NCBI RefSeq assembly: GCF_000182925.2
Contig: NC_026503.1
Span: 4,154,001-4,218,000, forward strand
Reading direction: 5' to 3'
DNA length: 64,000 bases
Source of the DNA: Neurospora crassa OR74A
Taxonomy: Eukaryota; Ascomycota; Sordariomycetes; Sordariales; Sordariaceae
The notes beneath the pieces were generated by a model that saw only the letters and a list, made by a program, of their open reading frames with translations, made no database searches and was not told the DNA's origin. Numbering within the stretch: the first letter of the stretch is position 1; every line of letters starts with the position of its first letter. The translations under genes were made by a program, and so were the position numbers. Positions 12,331 through 23,962 of the stretch are shown here, piece after piece.

Positions 12331-14064
12331 GATGTCGAAGATGGTGGCTTTGTTGGTGCCCGAGCAGTCACAAATATTGGAAGCGGACTTTTGGGGGGGA
12401 ACAGCTTCGAGGGGATCGCGGGGTTCTGGATGGGTGGGCGCTGGGAGGATTCGTTCGCGACTGTTGGATTGACGGGGAACAAAGTGTTGTTGGATCAGGA
12501 GCAAAGGATAAAAGGAGGAAAGGGACGAGAGTCGGTAATACTCTAGACAGGCATGGTGGGTCGGGAACAGCCGGTTGGAAATCACCTCAATGTCATGACT
12601 GGGCCGCCGTCAACGGAGCTCGGGGTCCATTGTCTCGGGTTGCTAGCGCATCACAGGATCGGCCTTCTGGTGGGTTCGTTCCATTCCAGGGCAGCCCAGG
12701 GGTAAAACGGCTAGAGCCGGTTGGATGGATGAATGTGCTGCACTGGGTGTCGCTGCCAGCGCAGTCCAAGTTGTTCAAACGACGAACGGAATGCCAAGAG
12801 CAAGGCCGCTCGGTGCTAGGGTAGGTGCCCGTGCAGGGGAGGGCAGGCGGTCTCGGTTCTCAGGTTGTGGAGCACGCACGTCAGACGTTCCCGCCCGGCC
12901 TGAAGGAGGAAGTGACGTGCATCGGGACTCTGCCCTGATGTCTCGAACGCACATGTCGACAAGCAACCAAAACGTTTATGGGATAGAAGGAGGATCTGAC
13001 AAGACATTGACGAAGCTGTCATTGTCTGGTAAGTACTACCTCTATGGATGGTCGTAGGGAAACCAGAACGTGTCTGGACCGTTTCCAAGAAATCACCTGG
13101 TATTCCCAAATTTCCAGATCAACTCTAACTAGAGGTAGCTGCCCGGTGTCGGCAATTGAAGGCCTAACAAGGACAGTGTATGGTAGAGGCCGCCTTTCAA
13201 TCACATTTTATGGGATGGCGATCATTGACCCCGCTAGATACAGTAGGTGATGTTAACACACTGACATGGACTCAAAGCAGTACCTGCCTCCACTATAACG
13301 CAATGAGATACGCCCTATATTCCATCCCAGGGTCTTCATCCTACTGGGTGCAACACGCGACTGAAATCAAATGATTACTTCAATCGTTTCCCATGCAACC
13401 TTCCTTCCGTTCTCCAACTCCTGCTGCTTTTATACAACCCTCAAAACTTACCTAACTTACCTAGTCATATCAAACTGAAATCTCTTGCTTCCTCCTCGTG
13501 TAACTGGGAAAGCGCACAACCACATATCGTCACTGCAGCACAAGTCAGAGAGAGAGAGAAAAGGTGAGCAGGTACTTTCCACCAACATGGAAGAATTGGA
13601 ACCATGTCGAAAAGCCCTTCCATGACCGACCGAGGTCCCTGGTCCCGCGCGGCAGGCTGATTGACTCACGGTTCGCTTCAAGTCGTGGAACTCGAAAAAC
13701 GAAAAAACCAACTGCAATCTTCACCACGGCACGGGTGACATCTACGGGACGCTGCTTCTTCACCTACTCTGCTCGCACACGTCATACTCGTCCTGCCGCT
13801 GCATAAATTATATTCACATACCCAGACCCCGGCCATCTCTTGTCCATCTTATCTCTCTGCTCCGCTCTAACCATTCTTCACCGTATCGTCTTAGCCACGC
13901 AACCACCGGTCTTGGCTATTTTTTTTTGTTCATGTATGCCTTCACATCGATTTTCATCGTTTCCCATCCTTGCCCATGTCTCAGGCTAACTGACTCGTAG
14001 TCCATAGTGACTCTTCATAATTCGCCGACCTGGCAGCTTATCCGGGCGTCAGTGTTGGCTGCAG
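12331..14064. other. large divergent spacer (1.7 kb), FMP32-like / hydrolase-phosphatase
   Basis: No ORF here looks coding. The right half (about 13380-14060) is rich in C/T on the plus strand, with CCTAACTTACCTAACTTACCTAG near 13447 and a T9 run near 13920. This resembles the pyrimidine-rich leaders of fungal genes and probably marks the promoter and 5' UTR of the gene starting at 14065. Confidence 0.4.
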
Positions 14065-16017
14065 ATGGCTTCCCCATATGGTTTGTACAACCATCCCCAT
14101 CCGACTGAATCATGGCCAATATGGCTCCTCAGAACCTGAAGGTACTCACTGACAACACCTCCCACAGATCCCGTGGCCACGGATCCACCACTTCTAGACA
14201 GAAACAGCGAGATCAAAACATACACCACGTCGAGGTTTACCTATCCCGGCCTGCGTATCTTCTATCGGCGCCACCAACAGGCCGACCGTCTTCCAAAGTC
14301 ACCGGCGCCGATACCACTACTCGTTTTCATCCATGGACTTGGTGGCTCAGTAGCCCAGTTTCACCCGTTGCTCACCAGCCTGACTTCGATTGCGTCCTGC
14401 TTGGCTATTGATCTTCCAGGGTGCGGGAGATCCGAGTTTTCAGTCCGGCAATGGGAAGCATACACGACAGATGCCCTGGTAGAGCTCCTAGAGACCATCA
14501 TCGAGGATTACCGCGAAAAGGAGGACGGCCAGGGTGTAGTGCTGATTGGTCACAGCATGGGTGCCTCTCTTGCTGCACTACTGGCGAGTCCGAGACTACC
14601 ACCCCGGACTCAACTGCATGATCACGTCGCTGGCTTGATCGCGGTCTGCCCCACCTCAGGTTTTTCATCTCAGAAGCAAATTATGGTTCTTACGGCATTG
14701 CTTTGGGTCCCTGAAATCATCTTCAACCTTTGGAGAGCGTGGGACAAGCGAGGCGGAAGCCAAAGTGCGAGCGTTAGGAGGTTCGTTGGCGCCGATGCCG
14801 ACCCCGAAGCAAAGCGGCTTCAAGACTTATACAACAACCAAGCTATCACGTCAGTCTGGCGTCGTATGGCTTGGGGTTGTCTACCGACTCATGTCAAAGG
14901 GGTTACTAAGGGCGGCCTACCTTCGAAAGAAACCTGGGAAAAGCTGAATGTGCCGGTTTTCTTAGTGGGAGGAGAAGATGATAGAGTCACCCCTCCCCAG
15001 GAAATTGCCAAGATCCGTGACTTTCTGCAAGAAGTCAAAACGACACCAGACACGATTTCACCCGGCACCTCAGTTCTTGCTGACTCGGCAGCGCCGGTAG
15101 ATATCAACGCAGCGGCGTCCAAGATTGATGCTATGACAAGTTTGGGGCAAGGAGAGGAAAATACTCGGGAAAGCGAGGATCAAAAGCCAGTACACCGCAC
15201 ACAGGTTGCTGAACCAGAGGAAGGAGCGGACGATCCGGTGACACCTACTGAGCAGGCAGCGAGTCTACCGTCCTTGTCTCTCCACCGCAAAAAGATTGTG
15301 CGCTCCATCATCATGGGCAAGCCGGCCACGCACGCTTTACTATACACGCCGTCAACAGTCCGCATCCTCGCGGGATTGATATCGGATTTTATGGTTGTGC
15401 ATATCACTGGTCGTCTTGACCTGGGCTGGCAACTGCAGTACCTTTCTCGTGATGGCAAGTGGGATGTCAAGAATCTTCAGAAGTGGCAGGCAGTAGAGCC
15501 TGTTTCTGAACCTATTGGAGGCATCTTCCGTGCCATCAAGACCTTGCGCGAGGTTGACGAAGATCACAGTCCTTCGGAATTTGTCAAGAAATGGGGTGGG
15601 GTCATTAAGGATGTCATTGACATTTCGCATGACAACCCCGTGTACAACCCTCAGGGTCTCGAGAAGGGAGGAATACACTACCACAAGTTCCCGACGGTTT
15701 CCAAGGTCCCGCCTACGGATGCGGAGATCAAGGGCTTCATTGAGCTTGTCGACAAGGTCCGTGACGAGCAGAAGGAGCGGGCGAAGAGAGAGAACTGGGG
15801 AGAAGAGCATTATATTGGAGTCCATTGCCACTATGGCTTCAACAGAACGGGATTTTTCCTTGTCTGTTACCTCGTTGAGCGATGCGGTTATACGCCGGAG
15901 GCGGCTATTGAGCATTTTGCTCAGAGCAGGCCCAAGGGCATCAAGCATGCTCACTTCAAGGACCGGCTGTACGTGCGGTATTCGGGTTTAAGGAGCGAGG
16001 CAATCGCGGAGCACTGA
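14065..16017 (+). CDS. alpha/beta-hydrolase fused to a dual-specificity phosphatase-like domain
   Basis: The start is a 16-nt exon, 14065-14080 (ATG GCT TCC CCA TAT G), then an 87-bp intron 14081-14167 with a GTTTGT donor, CACTGAC branch and CCACAG acceptor, then exon 14168-16017. The product is 621 residues. Residues about 30-400 form an alpha/beta hydrolase: HGLGGS oxyanion region near 61, nucleophile elbow GHSMGAS (Ser135), GGEDDRVTP (Asp276/277) and a probable catalytic His394 in PATHALLYTP. A Thr/Glu-rich insert separates the last two. Residues about 420-621 form a cysteine phosphatase: the P-loop HCHYGFNRTG has C559 and R565, and its context resembles the RNA-triphosphatase-like branch (mRNA-capping, BVP and DUSP11 type). 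An alternative ATG at 14112 lies inside the proposed intron and fits neither frame nor splice lengths. Substrates of both domains are unknown to me. Confidence 0.82.
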
Positions 16018-16398
16018 GATTTCACTTGCCCCCCTCCCCCCCTCCCTTTTTTTTTTGGTTGTTTGCTGGTTTACTTTGCTGCAAACGTCTCGAGATTCTT
16101 CGAGATTTGTTTTCTGATGATACGAGCGGTTGGGTTAGTTGTAAGCAATTCCTTGGTCATGGTAGTATGGTTAGGCCTTGTACGGAAAGACAGGGCGTCT
16201 GGAAGGTTAAATGCTGTTCGGTTCTTGATACCTTGGGATACTAGCCTGTATTCCTTCTTTTTTCTTAGTTATTGAGTCTAGTTAGAGAGGTTGATGTCTT
16301 GATAGAATCAAAGCCTAGCGTTGTTTACCTTAATACGAGCCAGAGCAGCAGTCATGTTTTGATAACGACAGTCTCCTAACTCGAAACACGCAGCATGC
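16018..16398. other. convergent 3' region, hydrolase-phosphatase / SnoaL-like
   Basis: A 381-bp spacer with C-rich and T-rich runs (about 16028-16057) just past the stop codon. Nothing coding was seen. Confidence 0.45.
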
Positions 16399-16848
16399 TC
16401 AAGACAACTCTCCCCGACTAGCCAGATACGCAGCCCCCGAGTCAGCCCAAATTTCATACATTTTCACCCTCGCATCCTCGTCAAACTCCAAGACATATCT
16501 AAACACCTCGTCCCAGCTCTGCCCCGTCTTTTTGTTGGTGAAGACTGCCTCTCCCCTCACCGACACCTTGCGCACCTCTGTATCCACAATGTAATCGGAA
16601 AACCGCATGTCCTTGTAACTCAATTGCTCCCCAATGGTCTTGAAGTAGTCCAGAAATCCGTCTTTGCCCTTGTATTCGCGGCCCAGAAAGGGCGCCAAGC
16701 GAGGCAGACCGTGCTCGAAGACTATGATGTCATTGCTGTTTTGGGTGAAGTGCTTGGTAAGGATCTCGGAGGGAGAAGATTGGGAGGCGAAGGCGGTGCA
16801 AAATGATTCAGAGGCTTTGAGGAGGGATTGCCGAGTGATGGAAGACAT
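16399..16848 (-). CDS. SnoaL/NTF2-like small protein
   Basis: A single-exon ORF of 149 residues starting MSSITRQSLLKASESFCTAF. The pattern is that of an NTF2/SnoaL-like alpha+beta barrel: an N-terminal helix, then FGREYKGKDGFLDYFKTIGEQL (family-like 'G..gi..yf..i'), paired strands RFSDYIVDTEVRKVSVRGEAVFTNKKTG and a last strand pair WDEVFRYVLEFDEDARVKMYEIWAD. Such proteins are common in fungi, either as stand-alone proteins of unknown ligand or as small isomerases and cyclases in secondary metabolism. No biosynthetic cluster surrounds it, so I assign no reaction. It is divergent from the alkaline phosphatase gene. Confidence 0.75.
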   Translation of the reverse strand: MSSITRQSLLKASESFCTAFASQSSPSEILTKHFTQNSNDIIVFEHGLPRLAPFLGREYKGKDGFLDYFKTIGEQLSYKDMRFSDYIVDTEVRKVSVRGEAVFTNKKTGQSWDEVFRYVLEFDEDARVKMYEIWADSGAAYLASRGELS

Positions 16849-17613
16849 TTATTCTGATGTTTTTTGGGGATCTGTTGAGCGTGCCGAGTGTTGGTATCGT
16901 GAAGGGTTGGTTGTTGGTATTGGTGTTGGAGTTCCTGTGATACTGCCGTGGTTCTCTTGTGTGAATGCCGGGATCGGAGTCTTGCCTGTGTGCTACAGTA
17001 ACATGAATGGTTGAATTGACCTACCTATGCCCTGTCGTGGGGAACCTAGGTACCTAGCACGATAGGGGACCAACAGACAAGGTTGCTTTCAGTGCCAGGT
17101 GGTCAGGCGGACGAATCATGGGCTCCTGCCGCACCCGATGCAGCCCTACCTATCTATCGCCGCTGCCCGCGCTGCGTCTTGACCGCTGTGAGGCGGGAGG
17201 TGTCCAGTGTGCGTTAATAAGTACCTAAGGTAACGTCTCGTCCAGTCAGATGCGAGGACGTCCTCTGTTACGACCCCTGCCTGGAGATACCTAGCCAAAG
17301 AGGTGCTCAAACAGTCGCCGCCAGCGCTTTACCTTGTAGGAAAGGTGCACCACGTCACCCGCCCACCGTGACGGAGACAACGAGACGGCGGGCACAGACA
17401 GGCACGCGCCGCCGGTCCAAGTCAGGTTCGTTTCAGTCCCGTCTCTCTTTTTCGTCCCATCTTTCCGCATCTTGGCTTTCTTTCCCCTCTCTTCCCTTTC
17501 TGTCTATGCAACTGAAAGCTCAGTATAGGAAGAAGTCCCAACCAAAAGATTGACCGTGCTCTCTTCTGCTGGGCTGATCGCAAACCATCACATCGCTCTC
17601 TCTCTACACCGCA
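16849..17613. other. divergent promoter region, SnoaL-like / alkaline phosphatase
   Basis: A 765-bp spacer without a supported ORF. It holds AGGTACCTAG-type palindromic blocks (near 17047 and 17222). I looked for CACGTG, the core site of the NUC-1/Pho4-type phosphate regulators, and found only CACGTC near 17352, so phosphate control is not evident from sequence. The 150 bases before the ATG are T/C-rich. Confidence 0.45.
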
Positions 17614-19508
17614 ATGGTAAGTGAAAGCGCCTTCTCTACCTTTTCCAAGAAGAGGGTTAACCGGGGGTGGATTCCACCGCACAGGCGCCGTCTCCGGAAC
17701 GCACGCCATTGTTGGCCTCTGACCAGTCTCCCGATCGCGAGAACGACAATGCCGCTCCCAGGTCACGATGGCGCGAGCTTGCGCTCTTCACCTGGGCCCT
17801 TCTGGCTACCGCCGCCGTCATCGTTTTGGCCGTGGTGATCCAGCACAGTAACTCCACCCAACACTCGTCGATCTCGCCGGCCGCAGTCTCTGACTCCTCC
17901 TCTGTAGCCGGCGACAAGAAGCACGGTTCCCCGTCCGGCGGCAAGCGCAACTTGGTCTTCATGGTGTCCGATGGCATGGGACCCGCTTCGCTCTCTCTTA
18001 CGCGCTCCTTCCGCCAGCTCACCCAGGACTTGCCTATCGACGATACCCTCACCCTCGACCGTCACTTTTGGGGTACCTCCCGCACGCGCTCGAGCAACAG
18101 CTTGGTGACGGACTCTGCTGCCGGTGCCACTGCCTTCTCCTGCGGCCTGAAGAGCTACAATGGCGCTATCTCGATGCTTCCCGATCACACACCCTGTGGT
18201 ACCGTCCTCGAGGCTGCCAAGCGTGCTGGGTACCACACCGGCTTGGTGGTGACGACCGATATCACGGACGCCACTCCTGCTTGCTTCGCCGCTCACGTCT
18301 TTCATCGCATGCAAGGCGATGAGATTGCGCTACATGAGATCGGTCATGGACCCCTCGGTCGCGTTGTCGATCTCATGCTGGGCGGCGGCAGGTGCCACTT
18401 CTTGCCCAAGGGAACTCCGGGCAGCTGCAGACAGGATGACATCGATGTTACTAAGCTCGCCCAGGAGGAGTATGGATGGAACTACGTTAGTGATCGCGCC
18501 GGCTTCGATTCCCTGGGCTTGGGCAAGAACGTTTCCTTGCCCCAGTTGGGTCTATTTGCGACCACAGATGTTCCCTTCGAGATCGACCGCTGCAACATGG
18601 CGGATGTGTACCCTAGTCTGAGCGAGATGGCTGCCACGGCTCTGGCGGCGCTTGAGGAGGCTACCAAGGACAGCGACAAGGGTTTCTTCCTCATGATTGA
18701 GGGTAGCAGAATCGACCATGCCGGTCACATTAACGATCCTGCTGCTCAGGTTCGTGAGGTGCTTGAGTACGACAAGACTTTCAAGTCTGTCCTTGACTTC
18801 ATTGAGAAGTCGGACACTGAGACCATTTTGGTTGCCACCAGCGATCACGAAACTGGTGGTCTGTCCACTGCTTGGCGTATGTTCATACCTCCCCTTTTCT
18901 TCTCCTCCTGCTTATGACAGTAACTAACACCATAAACAGAGGCGCCCAGCGAACTTCCCGTCTACAACTGGCACCCCACTGTCCTCGCTCGCGCCAACGC
19001 CTCATCTGAGCTCCTCACCGCCCTCCTCCTCAAGCACATTGCCGAAACCGGCGACAAGGAAGAGCCGCTCCTCCGCTGGATCAATGACGAGCTCGTTGTC
19101 AAGCACCTCAACATCAAGGACGCCTCCGAGGTTGAGCTTAACTCGATTGCCAGCAACCCCGCCCTGGCCATCCAGCTTTTTGCCCGCATGGTCAGCGTCC
19201 GCGCCCGTGTGGGCTGGAGCACGCACGGCCACAGCGCCGTGGACGTAAACATCTACAGCTCTGGCGGCCCCGGCACCGAGAAAATCAGGGGTAACGTGGA
19301 GAACACGGATGTCGGCAAGTTCCTGAGGGGATGGCTCGATTTGGATAGCGAGGTGGAGAATATCACCAAAGAGCTGGTCAAGAAGCTGGGCGACAAGGCT
19401 CCCTCGCAGAAGCAGTTGAACAAGATTGAGAAGGCGTCGACCGCTTTTGAGGATGATGGAGTGGCTCATGGCGGGTTTGAGTCGGGACTTTATGGCCATG
19501 TGTTGTAA
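17614..19508 (+). CDS. alkaline phosphatase, membrane-anchored (Pho8-like)
   Basis: A phosphomonoesterase of the alkaline phosphatase superfamily, with two zinc ions and one magnesium. Exon 1 is only the start codon ATG (17614-17616), followed at once by a GTAAGT intron (17617-17684). Exon 2 is 17685-18876 and exon 3 is 18940-19508, joined across a GTATGT intron. The joins give M|APSPERTPLL and STAW-QAPSELP. The product is 587 residues, like vacuolar Pho8. Residues 33-53 form one hydrophobic span after a short cytosolic tail, a type II signal anchor. VSDGMGP (metal-binding Asp97), TDSAAGATA (nucleophile Ser145), TDITDATPACF, DHAGHIND-type metal ligands (IEGSRIDHAGH) and TSDHETGG are all present, then GWSTHGHSAVDV near the C-terminus. 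All key residues are intact. Vacuolar rather than secreted location is inferred from the anchor. Confidence 0.93.
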
Positions 19509-20047
19509 GAGGGGACTTAAGTTTCGAGTGGGCGTTTTTGAAGAGCTTCCTTTGTGGTGTATATGGACATGATGCATACGATCTTGATATGATATGGGTG
19601 GAAGGATGAGTGATACAAATGGATTGCATAGATTGAACATTTGCATGAGCGACAACGGAGCTGCATGGCAGAGACTGGCTGGGTAGCGTTTGTATCTTAT
19701 GTAGGATAGCGTTTATGAGTTAATGCAGGCATTGTCGTATGAATATGTATATTATAGATGAGCCTTCGCGCTTTCACGACACAGAGTTATCCTCTTCTTT
19801 CACGACGAGAAGACATCCATGGCATATGTGGATGTTGATCGCATGATGATGTTTGAAGCATATCGTCGAAGGGAGTCATGCTCATCATTTCCATTATACC
19901 AAATGTGCACAGAGATGATTGGTCAATTCGATTTCTTTTCCAAACTCCCGCTCCGGGAAATGGGATTCCTCCTGCCATTCTGTTTTCCGGCGCACATCAT
20001 ACAAGCCCCTCAAGTCCCATCAGTCATGACCATCACTCCCTCATCAT
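19509..20047. other. convergent 3' region, alkaline phosphatase / GABA transaminase
   Basis: A 539-bp AT-richer spacer holding the two 3' UTRs. TATGTATATTATAG near 19745 is a candidate 3'-end element. No gene seen. Confidence 0.45.
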
Positions 20048-21663
20048 TTATTGAAACGACTTGACAATCTTCTCCAAAGCATCCACCAAGATATCCGCAT
20101 GCTTCTCCTCGAAAATCAACATGGGCCTCAACCTAACCGCGCTCTGTCCACTGCCGCCAATATTCACCCCAAACTTCTTCGCCCTCGCCAGAAACTCGTC
20201 TCTGCGCGGGTTATCAAACGCAATGAACGTTCCCTGTCCTTTGCCTCTCAGATTCGCAAACTGGCCCGGATACTTCTGCGCCAGTCCTTCCAGCTTGCCA
20301 TACAGATAGTCACCCACGCGAGCCGTATGCTCCACTAGTCCCAACCGTTCAATCTCGCCAATGATGGCCTTGAAGAGCAAAGCCCTGGCCGGGTCGCCCA
20401 TCCACGTGTTGAACTGCCTATAAGGCTTGTTGGGCCGCAGCTCCGGGTTGCCAAAGTAGTAACCGGCCGTCTGCGCCTTCTTGGAAAAGGTCACCATGTC
20501 GGGAGGGTCTTGCAGGTCCCAGTGCTCGTGCGCCCAGAACTTTCCTGTGGCGCCGACGCCCGTCTGGACTTCGTCCACGATCAGCAGGACGCCGTGCTTC
20601 TTGGTGATGGCGCGCAGACCCCGGAAGAAGGCGGGCGAGGCGTGGTTGTCGCCGCCCTCGGACTGGATCGGCTCAATGATCACCGCCGCGGGCGGGATGT
20701 GGTAGTTCTTGATCAGGTGCTCGACCTCGTCCAGCGCGGCCTGCTCGGCGGCCGCGTTCTCTTCGGCGTGCTCTTCGAGGGGGTACTTGAGCAGCGGGAA
20801 AGTCGCCTGCGGCCAGTCGAAAGCGGGGATGTCCAGCTTGTGGATGGGCTTGGAGCGGGTGGTCGACAGCGAGCCGAACAAGCGGCCGTGAAAGGCGGAC
20901 TTGAAGGAGAGGATGGACAAGGACGAAGCGCCGGGCGATTGGTTGATCATGGCGGACTCCATTTCTTCGGCGGTGAATTCCACCTGGGGCCCGCCGCGCT
21001 CCTTTTGCCGGCGCCACATGAAGGCGGCTTTGTAGGCGGTTTCGTTGGCGTCGGAGCCGGCCATGGCGGTGAAGACTTGGTTGAGCCCCTTGGGCGCGAC
21101 CTTGAGGATGCCCGTCTTGAGCACCGAGGCCCAGTCGGTGGGCGGGAAGTTGCCGAGGGCGGGGCGGTTGATGATGCTGTTGACCATGTCGGAACTGCGG
21201 GCGGCGTCTTGCAGGACGGGGTTGTTGTAGCCGATGGGAATGGAGGCAATTTGAGCGTAGCTGTTGGGTGGAAGAAGGGGATATAGTTAATTTGTTGTAT
21301 TCTTGGTCTGGGAGTCATAGTCACTTACACATCAAGCAAGACATTGCCATCAGGATCGGCAATGTAGTTGCCCACGCTCTTATGGTAATCAGTGAGCATG
21401 TTCAAGCTCCGAGTGTCAAAGACCTCATCAAGCTCCTTGATGGCCTCCTTGGCTTTGGGGCCCGGAATCTCGGTCTTGACCGTGGGACCCTCTGGCTCCC
21501 AGTCCTTGTAGAATGATGATGCCATCTTGCTGCTAGAGGCAGTAAACTGGCGACGGTTAGAGAACTGGTGTACTGCGGAAACGGCCGCAGGTCGAACCGT
21601 CGAAGCAGTAGAAACGGCACGTAGGCTGCCGCTATAGCTGCTCCGAAGAAGTCTGGAGGCCAT
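20048..21663 (-). CDS. 4-aminobutyrate aminotransferase (GABA transaminase), mitochondrial
   Basis: A PLP-dependent class III aminotransferase converting GABA and 2-oxoglutarate to succinate semialdehyde and glutamate in the GABA shunt. Exons 21663-21329 and 21260-20048 join across a GTAAGT...CAACAG intron (21261-21328), giving 515 residues and the junction NVLLDV-YAQIASIPIGYNNP. The N-terminal about 45 residues (MASRLLRSSYSGSLRAVSTA) are Arg/Ser/Ala-rich without acids, a clear mitochondrial presequence; a second Met (MASSFYKDWEPEG) follows it and could start a cytosolic form. Catalytic features are seen: AGSDANETA, IIEPIQSEGGD, the cofactor Asp in LLIVDEVQTGVG, and the PLP lysine in VTFSKKAQT (Lys372/373). 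Ascomycete Uga1-type proteins have about this length apart from the presequence. Confidence 0.93.
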
Positions 21664-22998
21664 GTGGTGTCACTTGTTATGCTGGCGTGTTCGTCTGAGA
21701 TGGTTTCTTACACCCAATATCCAGCTTCAAGTCCGCACTGACTAACCTGTGATTACTTCGAGTGTTGTGTAAGTCGATGAACTTGGGGGAATACAACCGA
21801 TTTTCAGCAACAAACAGAAAGAGGGATTGGGACTTACAGAAGTAATACAAAGTGAAGTGGATTGTGAGATTTGGAATAGCGAATTGAAGGTCCTCAGCTG
21901 ATACCTGCAGGTGATTCGGAGAAGAGGAGGAAACGCCACTCACTTCAATGGGCCAGAAAGGAAAGGAATGATGAAGTAAAACAGGGAGGAAGTAAAGTGG
22001 CTATTATTTTGTATAAGAAGCCCCATGCCACCACATGAGATATGGAAAGCGGGGAAGCCGATACAGGACAGACGTCAAGACAGCATTGGGGACACATAGG
22101 TAGGATGTACGTACATCAATTGGAGATAATTAGCTGATCGAAATCTCGACGTCTGTTCTAGTGTAGAGTACTTAGACTTTCCAACTTACAGCCGCCCTGG
22201 CCGCCGCCTTGCCAACACGGGCAGGAGACAAAGTGTTTACGTACATGGAACGACCCAACGTCTCGTACCCGACTATCAGCTATCGCTTAACAGGGGCAAA
22301 ATATCCCGAGATCATCGTACATGGTGAGGGACGAGGACAAGCTTCCGACCACGCCAATGAAGAAGTGTAATCGCTCCGTCCTTTGACGCGTTGCACCGCC
22401 GCACCTTAGTCTCTGTGCCGCCGACTGCAGATACCCCATACCAAACGTCTTCTCTCTGTATCCTTTTTCCGTTACTCTGTGATTGATCTCCATTATTCTC
22501 ATCTCGTAAATAGGTAGTACTGTAGTAGACGAAAGTCGCGTTATCGGCGCCATATCACAACATCCTAGCTAGATATGTACCAGTCAACATGCTGCGTCAT
22601 CTCCAGCCTATCAGATAACTGACTTGACCCCGCCGAGTCCCGCTGAACCCCGCTGGAATCTGGGGACCTCACTCCGTCCTGGACCCAAGCTTCCTCCGCG
22701 CGTGCGTTCACAGCTCCACGTAAGGTCAGATGCCATCATCAATCTGTTGATCAAAGGGTATTTCATGGAACCTGCTGAATGGCTTTGCGCAGAACCTACA
22801 AAACCACCACCATAAAAGAATGTTGTGCTGTTGTTATAATGTTTCCAAACAGCCATATCGAAGCCCAGAATAAGGTAAATAATCAAGAGTGACGCTATAC
22901 ATGAGGTCCACTCCCACGAGAATCTAAGAACGCCAAATAATTTCTCAGGAAGAGAATAGCCTAAGCAAGAATCAGAAGAACCTCTCAGTAACATCCCG
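21664..22998. other. spacer between GABA transaminase start and bHLH gene 3' end
   Basis: About 1.3 kb. The part near 21664-22100 should be promoter and leader of the transaminase gene. The part near 22600-22998 should be the 3' UTR of the bHLH gene. ORFs here are short and show no family motif. Confidence 0.4.
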
Positions 22999-23962
22999 CT
23001 AGCTGCTGCCCTCTGGTTCCTCTTTTGGTTGAGGAGGCTGTAAACCGGCTGACTCGGCAATGCTCTTCCACATCTCCTTCTCCCGATATAGCCGATCTAC
23101 CTCTTGTTTAAGCTTGTCGTTGGACTGACTTAGTTCCTGGATAGCCTGCTCCGTGAGCAGTTTCTCCAGTGTCCATTTCTCAATGTTCTGCGTTTCATTC
23201 TCCTTAAGCTGAGTGATGAACTGAACAGCGCGCTGAAGGATGGAGCCCTTGTTCTTCTCACATCCGGGAACAATCTTTGCAAGCTCATTTATGCCTTCGT
23301 TGATAGTCTCGCGACGTCGTCTCTCCACTGTTGTCTTGGTTAACCAAAATTCTAGTCTGGTTGGTTGGTTCCGAGTGCCTACCTTCTTTGTGGTTGTCTT
23401 TCCTCATCTTGTGCCACTCTTCACTGCCAACGGCCGGCTTGGGCGGGAGATGCGTTCCCCACTTTGGCGGTTCAGGCTGTACACCGTTGGCCGGTGGAAG
23501 AGATGTCTGGGGGGTCATAGGCGGCAGTCCGTCTGGCTCTTGGACGGGAGACGGGTTGTGATAGGCATTCTCGTGGTGGTGCTGCATCTCTGGTCCTGGC
23601 GGCGGAGGCGCAAAAGTCTCCTCAGTTGGTGGAGGAACATGAAGAGTGGGATACATGTTGAGGGCGGCGGCGGCAGTGTTAGTAGCGCTGTTCGCATCGG
23701 CCGTGTCTGTGTGATCCGAGGCAGCCTGGGCCAGCGCATTGAAATCGTCGGCGCTGACATGATCATGGGCTGCTTGTGCGATGCTGACAGCATTCTCCAG
23801 GAACGCCTCTGGCTCAGGGACCGCCATTGTCGCCGGTGGAACACCGCGCTTGTTTCTTCGAGAATCGGGCGAAGCGGACTCGGATGCGCGCTTTCGCTTC
23901 TGTCCTGGGGCGTTGGAAAGGTCTGTGAGGTCGGGATGCTCCATAGCAACGGGAGCAGCCAT
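22999..23962 (-). CDS. Cbf1-like bHLH leucine-zipper transcription factor
   Basis: Exons 23962-23383 and 23327-22999 join across a 55-bp intron with a GTAGGC donor, giving 302 residues. The splice falls inside the DNA-binding domain and restores HKEVERRRRETINEGINELA. The His, Glu and last Arg of the basic helix are those that read CACGTG in Cbf1/USF-type factors. Helix 2 is GSILQRAVQFITQLKENE, followed by a heptad leucine zipper (EKLLTEQAIQELSQSNDKLKQEVDRL). The N-terminal half is low-complexity: a nuclear-localisation-like QKRKRASESASPDSRRNKR near 20-40, then Ala/Asp-rich and Pro/His-rich segments, likely activation or contact regions. Yeast Cbf1 works at centromeres and sulfur-gene promoters; the exact role here is not shown. 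An upstream in-frame Met at 24025 exists, but MAAPVAMEHPD is a better start. Confidence 0.88.

Noticed and set aside
14112-14141. ATG at 14112 as start of the hydrolase-phosphatase
   Set aside because: Would need an intron of only 26 bp to reach the right frame; the 14065 exon with an 87-bp intron fits phase and signals.
20510-21286. 258-codon plus-strand ORF over the GABA transaminase gene
   Set aside because: Val/Gly/Leu-rich shadow frame of a strongly conserved minus-strand enzyme; no motif of its own.
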